Shown: in pieces, positions 10,516-21,859 of the stretch
Position numbering within the stretch: position 1 is the stretch's first letter
How the letters are laid out: each line of letters opens with the position of its first letter
DNA from: Silene latifolia
Lineage: Eukaryota > Streptophyta > Magnoliopsida > Caryophyllales > Caryophyllaceae
Assembly (NCBI RefSeq): GCF_048544455.1
Contig: NC_133538.1
Location: forward strand, 254,372,491 to 254,436,490
Reading direction: 5' to 3'
DNA length: 64,000 nucleotides
Notes under the pieces: generated by a model
Database searches by the model: none
What the model saw: the letters and a program-made list of their open reading frames with translations, nothing else
What the model was told of the DNA's origin: nothing
Translations under genes and position numbers: made by a program

Positions 10516-10993
10516 ATCCTCCCCCCAAACCAAGGACCATCATCTTCTACTCGAGCCTTGACCTCTACGGAGAATTTCCCACACCTACAACCCCAACTTT
10601 TAGACACCTGCATCACCAAGTCTTGATAACCTCCCCTTAAATGACACACCATGTGTCTCATGAGGCTTGTGCTACACTTGCGTACCAAACTCCTCTGCAT
10701 CCAATATACCCTGGACTAGGTCCGTATCCAGTGCCTCAGTGCGTCGCCCCGGAACCGCCATTTGACTTACCATGGACCGCTTTTTGTTGCCTGCAGTAAG
10801 CTGCAGCCCACCTCGCCGGGTCGCTCACGATCTTCTCTTGGACGGCCTGCCGTCTCAACGCCGTGAGACCATGTCGCTTCTCGCGAACATATTAGCTCTC
10901 TCTCGAGCTATAGGAGTTCCACGCCTTATAGTGTACGTCCACCTTCAAGTCTTGGTCCTGATGAATCTCCGTGTCTAGCCCAACTAGAACCTT

Positions 10994-11007
10994 GAGCTCT
11001 GATACCA
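10994..11007 (-). other. Primer-binding site, initiator tRNA-Met
   Basis: On the minus strand TGGTATCAGAGCTC, five bases after the U5 end of the LTR at 11013-11228. Confidence 0.85.
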
Positions 11008-11012
11008 GATAT

Positions 11013-11228
11013 TGTGCGGAAGCTTGAATATCCCTGTGTTGGGCCTCTGCTGCAACGGTGTCTACGGTCCATAATAGTACGATATTGTCCGCTTTGGGCC
11101 AAGCCCTCATGGATTTACTCTTGGGCTCCTTCCCAAAAGGCCTCGTACTATTATATTTTGTAGACACTTATAAATATGATCTTCCATCTTTATTCTACCG
11201 ATATGGGGCATGGGTTTGCACCATAACA
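11013..11228 (-). repeat. TRIM LTR, minus orientation (outer right)
   Basis: On the minus strand TGTTATGGTGCAAACCC...ccgcaca. It forms the right end of the composite; its first base abuts the ATTTT duplication at 11229-11233. Confidence 0.87.
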
Positions 11229-11233
11229 ATTTT

Positions 11234-12537
11234 ATTAGTGTTTGTGTGGGTTAATCTCAACCATTAATCTTATTAGACTCGTAACTAATGAAAAATGGCA
11301 AACTCACTTGATGAGGTAACATAAATAAATCAATAAATCAACAAAAAAAGTAAACATAACCATAAGAATTTAACGATTAATTTTGCTTAACATGCTATTT
11401 TATAGATTACTTATCTACCCAATAATATTAAGAGATGGTCTCATTGAAAAATTAACTTATTAATCATTATCATCATATGCATACAACGCCCTTATTTCAT
11501 GTTACATATTTACACATGGCATTTAATGTCTAATAATTGTCACATTAATTTGTATAGCCTATATGTATAAAATGATGTTACGGAATACATTTTCTGATTA
11601 ATTAGAGATAAATGAGAAAGAAAAAAACAGAGTTAATTAACAAATCTAGTTGTATAACAAGCTAAACACATCCCATCATTCCCGTCAATCTCATTGAGCT
11701 TGAACCGAGGCTAACTTAAAGAAACTTCACCGAGGGAAATACTCAATAATGTTACATATGATTTCATTTATACCGTCAATACATAAACTGCATATATAAT
11801 TCCGGGAATGTATGCGAATAATGTTAGCACCAAGCAAATCCATGTCTCAACCTACAAAAAATTTATATTGAATACAAATGAAATATCAATAAAAAGGGCA
11901 AAAATTGAATGATTTACAAACTACAAATCTTAGTAATGGATCGAATATTCTTTCTGATGGGGTGGAGAAAAAAATTACCCCAGTTCCAAAACGAATAAAA
12001 ACTCCAAGGGGTGGAACAAATATTGCTAGTATCACCTCTACAAATGTTGTTTCACCCATTTATTTCTAAATGAAATTTTGTTTTTTTGTGGATAACTTAA
12101 AAACTCGATTTTTATTATGATTCCAAGATTTGTGTAGACATTCTATTCTGAATAGGGGAAGATTTTTTTTTTTTTGTTTTTTTTTTGTTTTTTTTTTGAG
12201 GGAAGTATAGGGAGTAATAATGTGACCTCAGATTTAAATGAGGCAGAAAAATTAGGGTGAATATCCTTATTTTAAACTCTTTCCTATTTAGTAAAATCAC
12301 AACATTTGTCTGTACTTTATGTGAAAGTTGGATTTTTTTTTTCAGCATTTAATTCTTCTTAATAAACTATATATCACCTCCGTGTTCATTTCAAACTATT
12401 ACCAAATTATGGGCTTTAATATTTATTATTTTTAATTTCCAAAATTTTACCTAAGACTAGCGCCGCTACGTCACAATAAAAACATTGACTAGAAATCTCA
12501 AAAATCTAAAAAAATGATGAGATTAATCCATTGACGA
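11234..12537. other. AT-rich intergenic DNA
   Basis: No gene recognised. It contains a T-rich run (12159-12200). A short plus-strand open stretch (about 11905-12069) ends in a stop and includes the peptide PKRIKTPRGGTNIAS, possibly a fragment of a coding exon, but has no start and no family match I know. Confidence 0.35.
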
Positions 12538-12542
12538 GAAAT

Positions 12543-12774
12543 TATAAGACAGTCTAACTAACTGATAAGAGTTAGTTATATTGAGTTTGTTATAACTAAC
12601 CAGAGTTAGTTTAAGTTAGTTATTCTAACTATAAGTGGTTAGTATATGTCGGTGTAAGATTGATATAAATAGATGATGTAATACAGATACACACTTACTT
12701 TTGATGAATGAAAATAATCTTCTCTTTCATAATCATCTCTCTACAATCATGTTCATACAATCATAATTCCAATA
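12543..12774 (+). repeat. 5' LTR of the TA...TA Copia element
   Basis: 232 bp, TATAAGACAG...ccaata, containing the repeated word agttagtta near its start and a TATA-like gatataaata (12661-12670). Confidence 0.9.
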
Positions 12775-12783
12775 TGGTATCAG
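12775..12783 (+). other. Primer-binding site, initiator tRNA-Met type
   Basis: Tggtatcag immediately after the 5' LTR, matching the first nine bases of the usual iMet PBS. Confidence 0.8.
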
Positions 12784-12922
12784 TTACCAAATAATTCGAT
12801 CCAAAATTTTTTTTCAAGTATTCATAGAATTAAGCTTCCGTTTACGCTCAATAATCTTTCATATTCAGCATAAAATCATCATTTCTTGATCAAATTTTGA
12901 TCCAAACATCATCAAAAACAAT

Positions 12923-14851
12923 ATGCCTGAGAATTCAGAAGAACACGGTCATGGATATGAGTACTACGATGATCCCTTGTATCTGACATCATCTGATCAA
13001 CCATTTTCGCACCTGGTTTCACCATTGTTTGATGGAAATGAATTTCCGGGCTGGAAACAAGACATCTTGATGGCTCTTGCTTCGAAGAATAAGGATTGCT
13101 TCATAGATGGTTCTCTTGCTCAACCACCTAAGATGGATAAGAAGTTTCATCAATGGGTTCACTGCGATTTGATGGTGATGAAGTGGATTCTCAATTCACT
13201 AGACAAGTCAATTCGTGATAATCTCAAGTATGTGAAGTCTGCAAAAGAACTATGGGGAGAGTTACTTGAATGATATGGCCAAGCGAATGCAGTGGAAATT
13301 TATCAACTCAAGAAGGATATTGATGCTGTAATTCAGTCCAATTTATCTCTTGTTGAGTATTACAGCAAACTGAAAAATTACCGGGAAACATTAGACAGTC
13401 TTGACCCCATTCCTCAGTGTTCTTGTTGTAAGATTGCTCTATGTTCTTGTACTCTTATGAAGAGAATTTTTGCTCGAGAAAGTAATTCAAAATTGATACA
13501 ATTTCTAATGGGATTAAATAATGGATTTGACAATATTAGAACATAGATTCTCTCAATGGATCCTTTGCCTACCATTAATAGGGCTTTAGGATTGTTACAG
13601 AAGATTGAAAAGCAGAAGCAGGTTGTTGAATCTGTTGAAGTCTTGAATGAAACAACTGCTTATTCTTCTTTTAAGGCTATTGATGCTAATAATCATGAAA
13701 AGAAAGAAAAGAAGTATTATAGTCACTGTAAGATGAACAATCATAACCTAGATGAATGTTTTTGGGTTAATGCTTGTGATCATTGTGGGAAACCAGGACA
13801 TAAGATTACTAGTTGTTTTCAATTAGTTGAATTTCCTGGGGATAAGGCTACAAAACCACCTGTCAGACCTGCCAAACCTAAGTCTAAACGTTTTGGTGGA
13901 AAATCTGGGTACAAGAAAAGTGCAAATACCGTAGACATTGTTGAGAACAATGATTCTGAAGATGATCATCCTCTGGTTCAGTCTTCTGGTGCAAGTCATT
14001 CTCAGTCATTTGATCCAAATATGATTGATGGATTGGATACATCTGTTGTTGATCAAGTTCTCAAACGGCTTACAGACAAAGTGGCATCTTTATCTTCATC
14101 TAATTTTGCAGGTATGATTCCTACTTCCCTTACTAATGCTATTCATCATAATTTCTTTTTGCATGATTGGATTATTGACACTGGTGCCTCAGATCATATG
14201 ACGTTTAACATTCGTTTGATGCATAATGTTTGACACCTAAATAAACCCTTGCTTACAGGTCTTCCTGATGGTAGTATTAAGCATGTTTCTAAGATTGGTG
14301 ATGTTAGTTTAAATGCCAGGATTTTATTAAAAAATGTCCTGTTGTTTCCTGATTTTAAACAGAATCTCCTCTCTGTTAGTAAATTGATTGATGACAACAA
14401 CTTGTTTGTTGTGTTTTCTGCCACCAATTGTTCATTTCAGGATCATTCAACTAAACTAGTCATTGCTACTGGTAGAAGGATAGGAGATCTCTACAGATTT
14501 CAAAATTTTCATACACAGGACTTAGTAAATAAAGTAATCTCAATTGTTTCAGAAACTTTGGCTTGTAATACTTCAGTTAATCAATCTTCACATTCTGCAA
14601 ATAGTAGTACTTCTTCAATTTCTGTAGATTTGTTGCATAAAAGATTAGGTCATATAGGATTTGATAAACTCAAGTTTGTCAATGTTCTTCATGGTCCTGT
14701 AAGACAAGCTAAGTATTGTGAAACATGTGTTCTATTTAAACATCATCAGTTGTCTTTTCCACATAGTTGTTCTAAAGCTGCTTATGTTTTTGAATTGTTA
14801 CACATGGATGTTTGGGGTCCATATAAGACCCCAATTTTAATATCTAACTGA
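12923..14851 (+). pseudogene. gag: Copia gag, protease and integrase N-terminal part, broken
   Basis: One reading frame runs from ATG 12923 to the stop at 14849 but is cut by three in-frame stops: TGA at 13271, TAG at 13544 and TGA at 14231. The first two look like CGA and CAG codons changed by C-to-T. In order it encodes a Copia gag region, a CCHC zinc knuckle (CDHCGKPGHKITSC), the aspartic protease motif IIDTGASDHM, and a GAG-pre-integrase domain (HKRLGHIGFDKL) with its CX2C partner. The integrase core begins with LLHMDVWGPY and then the frame is lost. The DDE core is missing, so integration functions are gone. In a working copy these parts form the capsid, mature the polyprotein and start integration. 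Confidence 0.85.
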
Positions 14852-14859
14852 TCAGACTG

Positions 14860-16200
14860 ATGTTTTTGAATTGCTACATACCTTTTACCCAAATTTTTGG
14901 TAAAGCTACATTCTCACCTGTTGCAAAATTCACAACTGTTAGGGCTTTGATATCTTTGGCAGCAGCAAAAGGTTGGAATCTACATCAGTTAGATATTCAT
15001 AATGCTTTTCTTCATGGTTTTTTGGATGAAGAAGTATATATGACTCCTCCAGAAGAATATACAGTCCCACCTGGTCAAGTATGCAGGTTACTAAGGTCAT
15101 TGTTAGTTTAATGCAAGCCAGCAGGCACTAGAATAAAGAATTGACCAAGTATCTGTGAGCATTGGATTTGTGCAGTCTAAACACGATTATTCATTATTTA
15201 CCAGACATAATGCAGTTACTAAGGCATTTGTGGTTGCATTAGTCTATGTATATGATATTTTATTAACTGGCACAGATGATGCACAAATTGCTGGAATAAA
15301 GCAAGGTCTAGATACCAAATTTTCTATGAAAGATTTGGGTAATATGAGATATTTTTTGGGATAGAGATCTCACGTAATGCTTCAGAAATTATGATAAATC
15401 AGAGGAAGTATATTTTGGACATATTGCAAGATACGAAGATGGAGGAATGTAAGCCCGCTATTTTTCCATTACCAAGAGGTCTCAAATTATCTACCGATGA
15501 AGGGAAAATACTGGACAATCTTGAAGTTTACAGAAGATTAATTGGAAGATTGCTTTATCTCAATTCCTCAAGACCAGATCTGTCTTATTCTTTACAGCAT
15601 CTGAGTCAATTCATCAGTCAACCACGACTTCCACACTTGCAGACTGCTATTCATGTTCTCAAGTATTTAAAGGGTAGCATCAATACTGGTTTATTTTACA
15701 GTGCTACATCTGATCTGTCCCTCACTGCCTATAGTGATGCAGATTGGGGGAAATGTGCATTCACCTGCAAGTCCCTGAGTGGATATTGTATTTTCCTTGG
15801 ATCTTCACTGATTTCATGGAAAACTAAGAAACAACGACCTGTCAGTAACAGTTCAGCAGAGTCTGAATATCGAAGTCTCTCTTATACCTCTTCTGAACTT
15901 GTCTGGTTGGATAACATTCTACAGGATTTGAATGTTGTTGTTCCTAAACCAGTCCCATTGCTCTGTGATAATAAAGCTGCAGAGCATCTTACTCATAATC
16001 TAATTTTTCATGAAAGGACAAAACATTTGTCCATAGACTGTCACTATGTTCGTGAGAAGCAGCAAGATGGTTTCCTTATCACCAAGCATGTTAGAACGGG
16101 ACTCCAATTAACTGATTTGATGACCAAAGCTCTTGGGTCTACTCAATATCAATTTCTATCCAGCAAGATTGGTTTAGTATTCTCCCCAACTCAAGCTTGA
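14860..16200 (+). pseudogene. Copia reverse transcriptase and RNase H remnant
   Basis: Begins inside the reverse transcriptase (FSPVAKFTTVRALISLAAA, then the LDIHNAFLHG block), so the integrase catalytic core and RT fingers were removed by a deletion next to 14851. Frames shift near 15111 and again after 15364. The RT active site reads YVYD (15245-15256) in place of YVDD, so one catalytic aspartate is replaced by tyrosine. The RNase H part (15391-16200) is intact and recognisable: YSDADWG, the SSAESEYRSL block, LLCDNKAA and HLSIDCHYVRE. It ends at the TGA just before the polypurine tract. As it stands, no active RT could be made. Confidence 0.85.
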
Positions 16201-16208
16201 GGGGGGAA
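16199..16208 (+). other. Polypurine tract
   Basis: Gaggggggaa directly before the 3' LTR; it overlaps the RNase H stop codon by two bases. Confidence 0.85.
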
Positions 16209-16441
16209 TATAAGACAGACTAACTAACTGATAAGAGTTAGTTATAATGAGTTTGTTATAACTAACTAGAGTTAGTTTAAGTTAGTTATTCTAACTATAA
16301 GTGGTTAGTATATGTCGGTGTAAGATTGATATAAATAGATGATGTAATACAGATACACACTTACTTTTGGATGAATGAAAATAGTCTTCTCTTTCATAAT
16401 CATCTCTCTACAATCATGTTTATACAATCATAATTCTAATA
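16209..16441 (+). repeat. 3' LTR of the TA...TA Copia element
   Basis: 233 bp, differing from the 5' LTR at only a few positions (for example one added g in acttttggatgaatg). Followed by GAAAT. Confidence 0.9.
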
Positions 16442-16446
16442 GAAAT

Positions 16447-16979
16447 AATTTTAAATAAGCGCAAATTTAGTAATTAGTTTACTAAATAACATTAAAAACA
16501 AAAACAATCAAAATTAATGTAAACGGAATGAATAAGAAAGAGTAGTAAATGTATGTTACTCTGACGTGTATGCGTCGTATAACCCATTTGTAAGCAGGTA
16601 TTGATCATTGAACTTGCAAACTCAGAATTGAAATAATGAAATAAACTAGTACTCCGTATGATTAGGAGTAATATTGTAGGTTTATATTTCCCCTACCCTC
16701 AACTAGTCTACTTATATAAAAGAGGGAATGTTCATAATTGTTTTCCAAATAATGCTTTATATACAACAAATTAACGAAATGAGCGTGTAATAAAAGAAAT
16801 TAACGAAATGGGTCCACGCAGTTTTGTATAATACAAAACCTGGTATGGAATTATTGGTGATTTAAGTGAATCATCGATTTTATTTGAGTGTGCTCAAGAT
16901 TCGGTCAGAGTGAAGTACAATTGGATCGCTATAATGTGAGTTCTAAAGCGTAGAGCACACACTTGCAGAGCTGATTTAC
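16447..16979. other. AT-rich intergenic DNA
   Basis: No gene or known repeat seen. It contains the Caryophyllales-like word tactccgtatg near 16651. Confidence 0.4.
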
Positions 16980-18655
16980 GACTTTGCGGTTTTTAGACAA
17001 GTAAAAAACCATTTGTGGTTCTTGCTTTGATCCCGGTGGGTGAAGCACCCTGACCAATAGGTGTATAACATATCCATCTTAGTCAAAATGGCATGCCAAG
17101 AAGACAAGGTTTCTACCCCAATTGGGGCTAGGACTCTGAGGAACTGGGATGGAAGTTCCATATTTAGGCATTGTTCTTATGGGTATGTGACGTCTCCGGT
17201 AGGGGTTCTGTGGACATGGGCCACATGTCGGTCTGTGGACGGGGGCCACCTACCAGTCTGTAGACATAGGCCACCTGCACGCCAAGCCAATCCGTGGACA
17301 TGCAGCGGTCTTTTGAAAGCTACGCTCGGCGGCGTTGAAATGCTTTTGACCGGATCGTTTTAGATCGGTCGGTTTCGTCTCGGCCATGGTCTCGAAACGA
17401 TGCAGAAATGTTCGGAGTCGCCACCAAGCAATTATGGGATGTCTGGAAACCGTTCGAATCCACTTTATACCTAGGTCAATCAAGGCAAAAAGCGATGTTT
17501 GCCATAGGTACTAAAGATAAAGACTCGTCCCCCTTTTGCATCATATCGCTAGAATGACTCTCGTACACCCTGGATAAGGCCATCCACTATCCAAAGGTTA
17601 TGAGTAAGGGGTGAGGGTATGTATTGGAAAGCTACTTAATCGAACACCCAATCCCGCCCGCGTTAGCGGCCTCTACTGATAGATCGTGGTTTTTTAAGTT
17701 CAAAAATTGATAAAACGGTTTAAATGCATGAATGCGCAACCAAAAGTCTTAACCTAACATGTGAAGATTTTTTAAGTCGGTTTGTTTATCCACCTATCAA
17801 GAAAATGATGTCGTGTTGGATTTAGATTGATTTACATGTAAAAACGGAAATTAGACATCCATTTACCAAAGTCGGAGTATGATGCTTAACACGATCCAAT
17901 TGTTGGAAAAAGGGTGTCAAGTGACAAAGTATAAAATGCAAACTCGTCAATCTGATTCGTTACGTATTCGAGTTAACCGTAATCAGGATCATCCTAGACA
18001 AGTACTAAAACAAGACAGAACAGTGCCAGGCACCCCCATTGGGGCGCGAGCTATTAGGCGAGGGAACAAGGGATGTCCAAGTTTTGAAATATGAAAACAG
18101 ACGGCCTCTTGGGGCGCGAGTCAGACGATGACCCAAGCGCCATCTCCTGGTTGTTAAAAAGGTTGTTTAAAACCGCTTTTGTGATTAAATGATTTGCATG
18201 AGTCGGAATAATTACTATTATCTTACTAATTTTCATTGTCGGATTTGTAAGTTTGAAAAACATAGTTTACAAATAAAAAATGGAAAATGTGTGTGCTTAA
18301 CCGTTTTATCACCGTACTCAACTTAAATCGACATGGTATTTATTTTAACCAAGGGTGACATATGATATGGTCAAGATAAGGATAAAAATAAAATGAAATT
18401 AAAGTGAAAGGAAAATGTTTGTATTGAACTAGTTATGATAAGTTCATTTATTTGTAATTAGTCAATATTTATTATCGTACTCGGATTAAACCGACATGGT
18501 ATAAAGGACGAAGGAAGATTATGAATTATGACCAATATGTTTGCAAATGTAAACAAATGAGAAAAATAGTAAAGTAAAAGAAAAAGGTGTTAAAATACCC
18601 ATTAATTTGTAATAACCAATAATATCATCGAGTCACGGAATAAACCGTCATTTTA
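16980..18655. other. Remnant retroelement DNA, left of nested Copia
   Basis: No coding frame of interest. It shows short local repeats (gtggacatgggccac near 17210-17300), the words ggcgcgag (18045, 18110) and ttcggagtcgccacc (17410), which resemble Ogre/Tat-type Gypsy LTR or leader DNA. The ggcgcgag word reappears at 39070 and 39612, on the far side of the Copia element, so 16980-18660 and 38913-39758 were probably one unit before insertion. Family uncertain. Confidence 0.4.
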
Positions 18656-18660
18656 TATGG

Positions 18661-19900
18661 TGTCGGAGTTAGTGTCCTCCACAATAGTGCGTTTACATCA
18701 TAATTATCATTAAAGGAATATCATTAGGATATTTATTTTATGATCCTCGTCAGTTGATTAACGTAAATCGATAACGGTTGGCTGACTAGAGTTTGACGTT
18801 ATTGTCGTGTGACGGCGGTGATCAACAGACCCCTTTCGGTCACACCTAAAGGAACAAACCCCATTTGACAACTAATTAATTGTATGAGATATAATTTATT
18901 TAGTCTCTTGATTTATTTACGAAAAGGTTAGTCGGTCTTTTTATAGAGATTTCGAGTTGCGAACTCGAGGCGCGACAGTTATTATTTAATTATACGATAA
19001 TTAAATAATAAATTTTATGAGATAAGTTTTAGTTAATTAATTGTTAATTCACTAAATTTATACTAATTGATTAATGTGATTAATATTAGTACGTCAATTA
19101 TATGTGTAGATGTACACGTATATTTACGGAGTGTTTTGGACAAAATTTATCACGAAGCATTTAAACATAAAACGATGTTTAAAGTAAAATTACACGTATT
19201 TGTGCGACAAATATAAGAACCAAAATGGACCCGTAAATGGGACATTGGACCGTGTAAATGGAGTGTAAATGGATGATTATAAACATAATCATTACACTCA
19301 TGCTTTTGTTCTTCCCTATCTAATTTGTTCTTTTTTATGGACAATCATATTGGACATAAAAAATTGCAAAAAAAAAATACTCCACTCCCACTACACTCCA
19401 CCCGGCCATACTCCCTCCTTTTAGACCAACATTTGTTCATTTTTTCCACTCACTTGAATATTTTGCATGTGAATGAAAATAGTTGGTTTATCTCTCTAAA
19501 ATTAATAAAATCATTTACTAAGAATGTTAGTAATCTAAAATATTTACTAAGAGTGTTAGTAATATTTTACATATTATCAAGGGTAAAATTTAACAAGTAT
19601 CTAGTTAGTATTTGTTAGAAAGTTGGGTGTTTGTTCTTGTGTGCTTCTTGAAGGAGATCTTCTATTTGGAGATTTGTACAAGGAGGATCTTCCATTCTTT
19701 CTAGCTCCAGATCAATCAAGATAGGAGATTTTGATTGTGCCCATTTTCATCATCAAACCAATGTAAGGAAATCCGATTTCCTCTATCTTTATATTAATAT
19801 GCGTTTATATTGCATGCATGTTACATAGATCACCAAATAACAAATTATGAGATAATTTGAATTTTAATTAGAGAGTCTAATTAGGATCTATGATCTTTCA
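18661..19900 (+). repeat. 5' LTR of the first Copia element
   Basis: 1240 bp, TGTCGGAGTT...tctttca. The 3' LTR start reads TGTTGGAGTT. Confidence 0.92.
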
Positions 19901-21859
19901 AGTGGTATCATAGGTAAGGCTTGTAATTTGCATGTTAAGTTTTCGCATATTTAACAAATTATGAGATAATTTGGAGAAATAAAAAATGGTGTTGAAAGAG
20001 GTTTTAACACGAAAATTTTTGGGCATACATACCTACTGATTTCAAAGAATTTGTGGTAAAATTTGGTGACTTGTGAAGTTATTTTGCTATTTTTAATGAT
20101 TTTTGTAGACAACCGAGTCAAAAATGCCGTACTTTGGTTAAGAGTTAACTAAAAATATTTAAAGAATGATTCAGGTCATGAAATTTTTATATTATTTCAT
20201 GCATTTTTTCTATAGATTGGATTTAAAATTTCGAAGGTTGGTTTGAAGTTTTGCATGTTTATTGATTTTATGAGATAAAAATCGGTAAAAGTGAATTATT
20301 TTAATCATATATTTGAAATTAATGTTTCTGCCCTTGATAAATTTATGTACATTCAAAAATATGTTTTAAAAGTTAAAAGTGAAATTTAAAATGTATTTTC
20401 AGCTTGTTTTGATGTTCATTGGTTTTAATGGTTCAAAACCGATAAATATCGATCTTTTTCATCATAAAATTTATCCGAAATTTTTGGGCAAATTTTTGGA
20501 CCTTTTGGTATTCTTGGAAGTATTCTAGAATACTAAAAAATTTTAGTTTCAAATTTTGGTAATATTTTCAATTATTTTGTATTTATTACTTAAATGATAT
20601 GATTTTACCGATTAAAATTAGCAAATAACACCAAATCAAACTAATTATTCATCATCAAATTAGTAAGGATTAATTTTTGAGGTCCAAAATAGTTTGGAAA
20701 ATTAGTTTGGACTTAAATGAGATTTAAGTGTTAATTATTGATTTTTAACAAGTTAAAATCGAATAAATCCACAAAACCGAACAAGATACCAACGATTGTT
20801 AGATAGGGCGATCTTGGCATCATTTTTACAGCATTTTTAAGCATATTTATTTATGTTGAATGAATGATTGTTATTTATTTAAAGTATTTATTTTGTTGTA
20901 CCTAGTATGGCCTAGTTATTTTTAATCGTTATTACCCAAAATGAATGGGAATAGCGATTTGTTTGTAATTTAAATACGATCTCGTATCGTCGGTTTGTAA
21001 TTAATTAATAGGTTTATTTATTTTTATTAATTAATATATAATAGGAATAGTTATGTAATTTGATTGTAATAGTTATTTTTACCGGTGTTTCCAAAAGACG
21101 GATTTACATCGAGACGGAGTCTATTTTTGGAAAGGTGTTCCAAATCCCACAAGAAGGAGCCACTTTTTGAAGATGTTCCTATGAAGAGGCAAGGGACCAA
21201 GGATATGGTTTCCGATATGTAATAGTCTTGTTAGTTTTAACTAGGTGGCCAATAAGGATTATTCATATGCTTGCTTGCTTTTATTTTTTCGCGCATGCCA
21301 AAATCGCCATTCACATGCATTTTATTTTCGCGGTTGTCAATTCACGTCATTTACATTCACCGACTTAGTTCACTTATAGGGAATTTATGACTAAATTGAC
21401 AAGATCTCTCACATAACTAAAATTGAGATTAGCCTTATCAATTAGTAACACCTATGAATCCCTTGTTCATTAGAGCCACGCTCACCCAAGCGGGGTGTTC
21501 TCTTTTTACCTCGGGTAAGTAGGGTGATAAAAGGTTATCACACGCCAAACTTGGTTTGACTCAACGGGATATTAAGACGGTCTTGTATTCCGGGTCTAGT
21601 AGATGGATTTAAGAAAATCCGTCGACCGAGAGTTCTAGAGGTAGAATTAGTCAAACGTTGACTTACCGAATTTACACGATTATGGGATGTTTCGCTCAAA
21701 CGATGATCATTTTTGTTTAAAAACGGATCTTGGAATCATTTATATAATTTAATGGGAGATCGTTATATAAATGTTAAAACTTGTTAAAAATGTTTCACAA
21801 GTAAATTTAAAACAATGAATGTTAATATTTCCTTGTTTGTTGTATCATTTTAATTCGCA
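19901..21859 (+). other. PBS and long untranslated leader of first Copia
   Basis: Tggtatcata (19903-19912) is a slightly altered initiator tRNA-Met primer-binding site. The remaining 1.9 kb has no coding frame and is AT-rich; the second Copia element has a comparable leader of 1.75 kb, including a shared gaccgagagttcta motif (21624 and 42246). Confidence 0.75.

Larger units (their letters stand above)
9288..11228. mobile_element. Composite TRIM-like retroelement with inverted outer LTRs
   Basis: Four related LTRs of about 190-220 bp occur here: one plus-oriented (9288-9480) and three minus-oriented (9485-9701, 10297-10515, 11013-11228). Reading the minus strand, the order is LTR, PBS, internal (about 500 bp), PPT, LTR, PBS, internal (about 600 bp), PPT, LTR, then the inverted partial LTR. 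Both outer ends are the U3 start (TGTTA...). The 5-bp duplication ATTTT (9283-9287, 11229-11233) flanks the whole block, so it appears to have inserted as one unit. The internal regions have no coding capacity, as expected of TRIM/SMART elements. Confidence 0.8.
12543..16441 (+). mobile_element. Copia element with TA...TA LTR ends, internally deleted
   Basis: LTRs at 12543-12774 and 16209-16441 are near-identical and flanked by the 5-bp duplication GAAAT (12538-12542, 16442-16446). They begin TATAAGACAG and end ...AATA, not TG...CA. An iMet-type PBS follows the left LTR and a polypurine tract precedes the right. The domain order gag, protease, integrase, reverse transcriptase, RNase H is that of Ty1/Copia. 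At 3.9 kb it lacks most of the integrase and the first part of the reverse transcriptase and has several stops and frameshifts, so it is not autonomous. Its short LTRs and RNase H resemble Ale/Retrofit-type elements; lineage is tentative. Confidence 0.9.
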
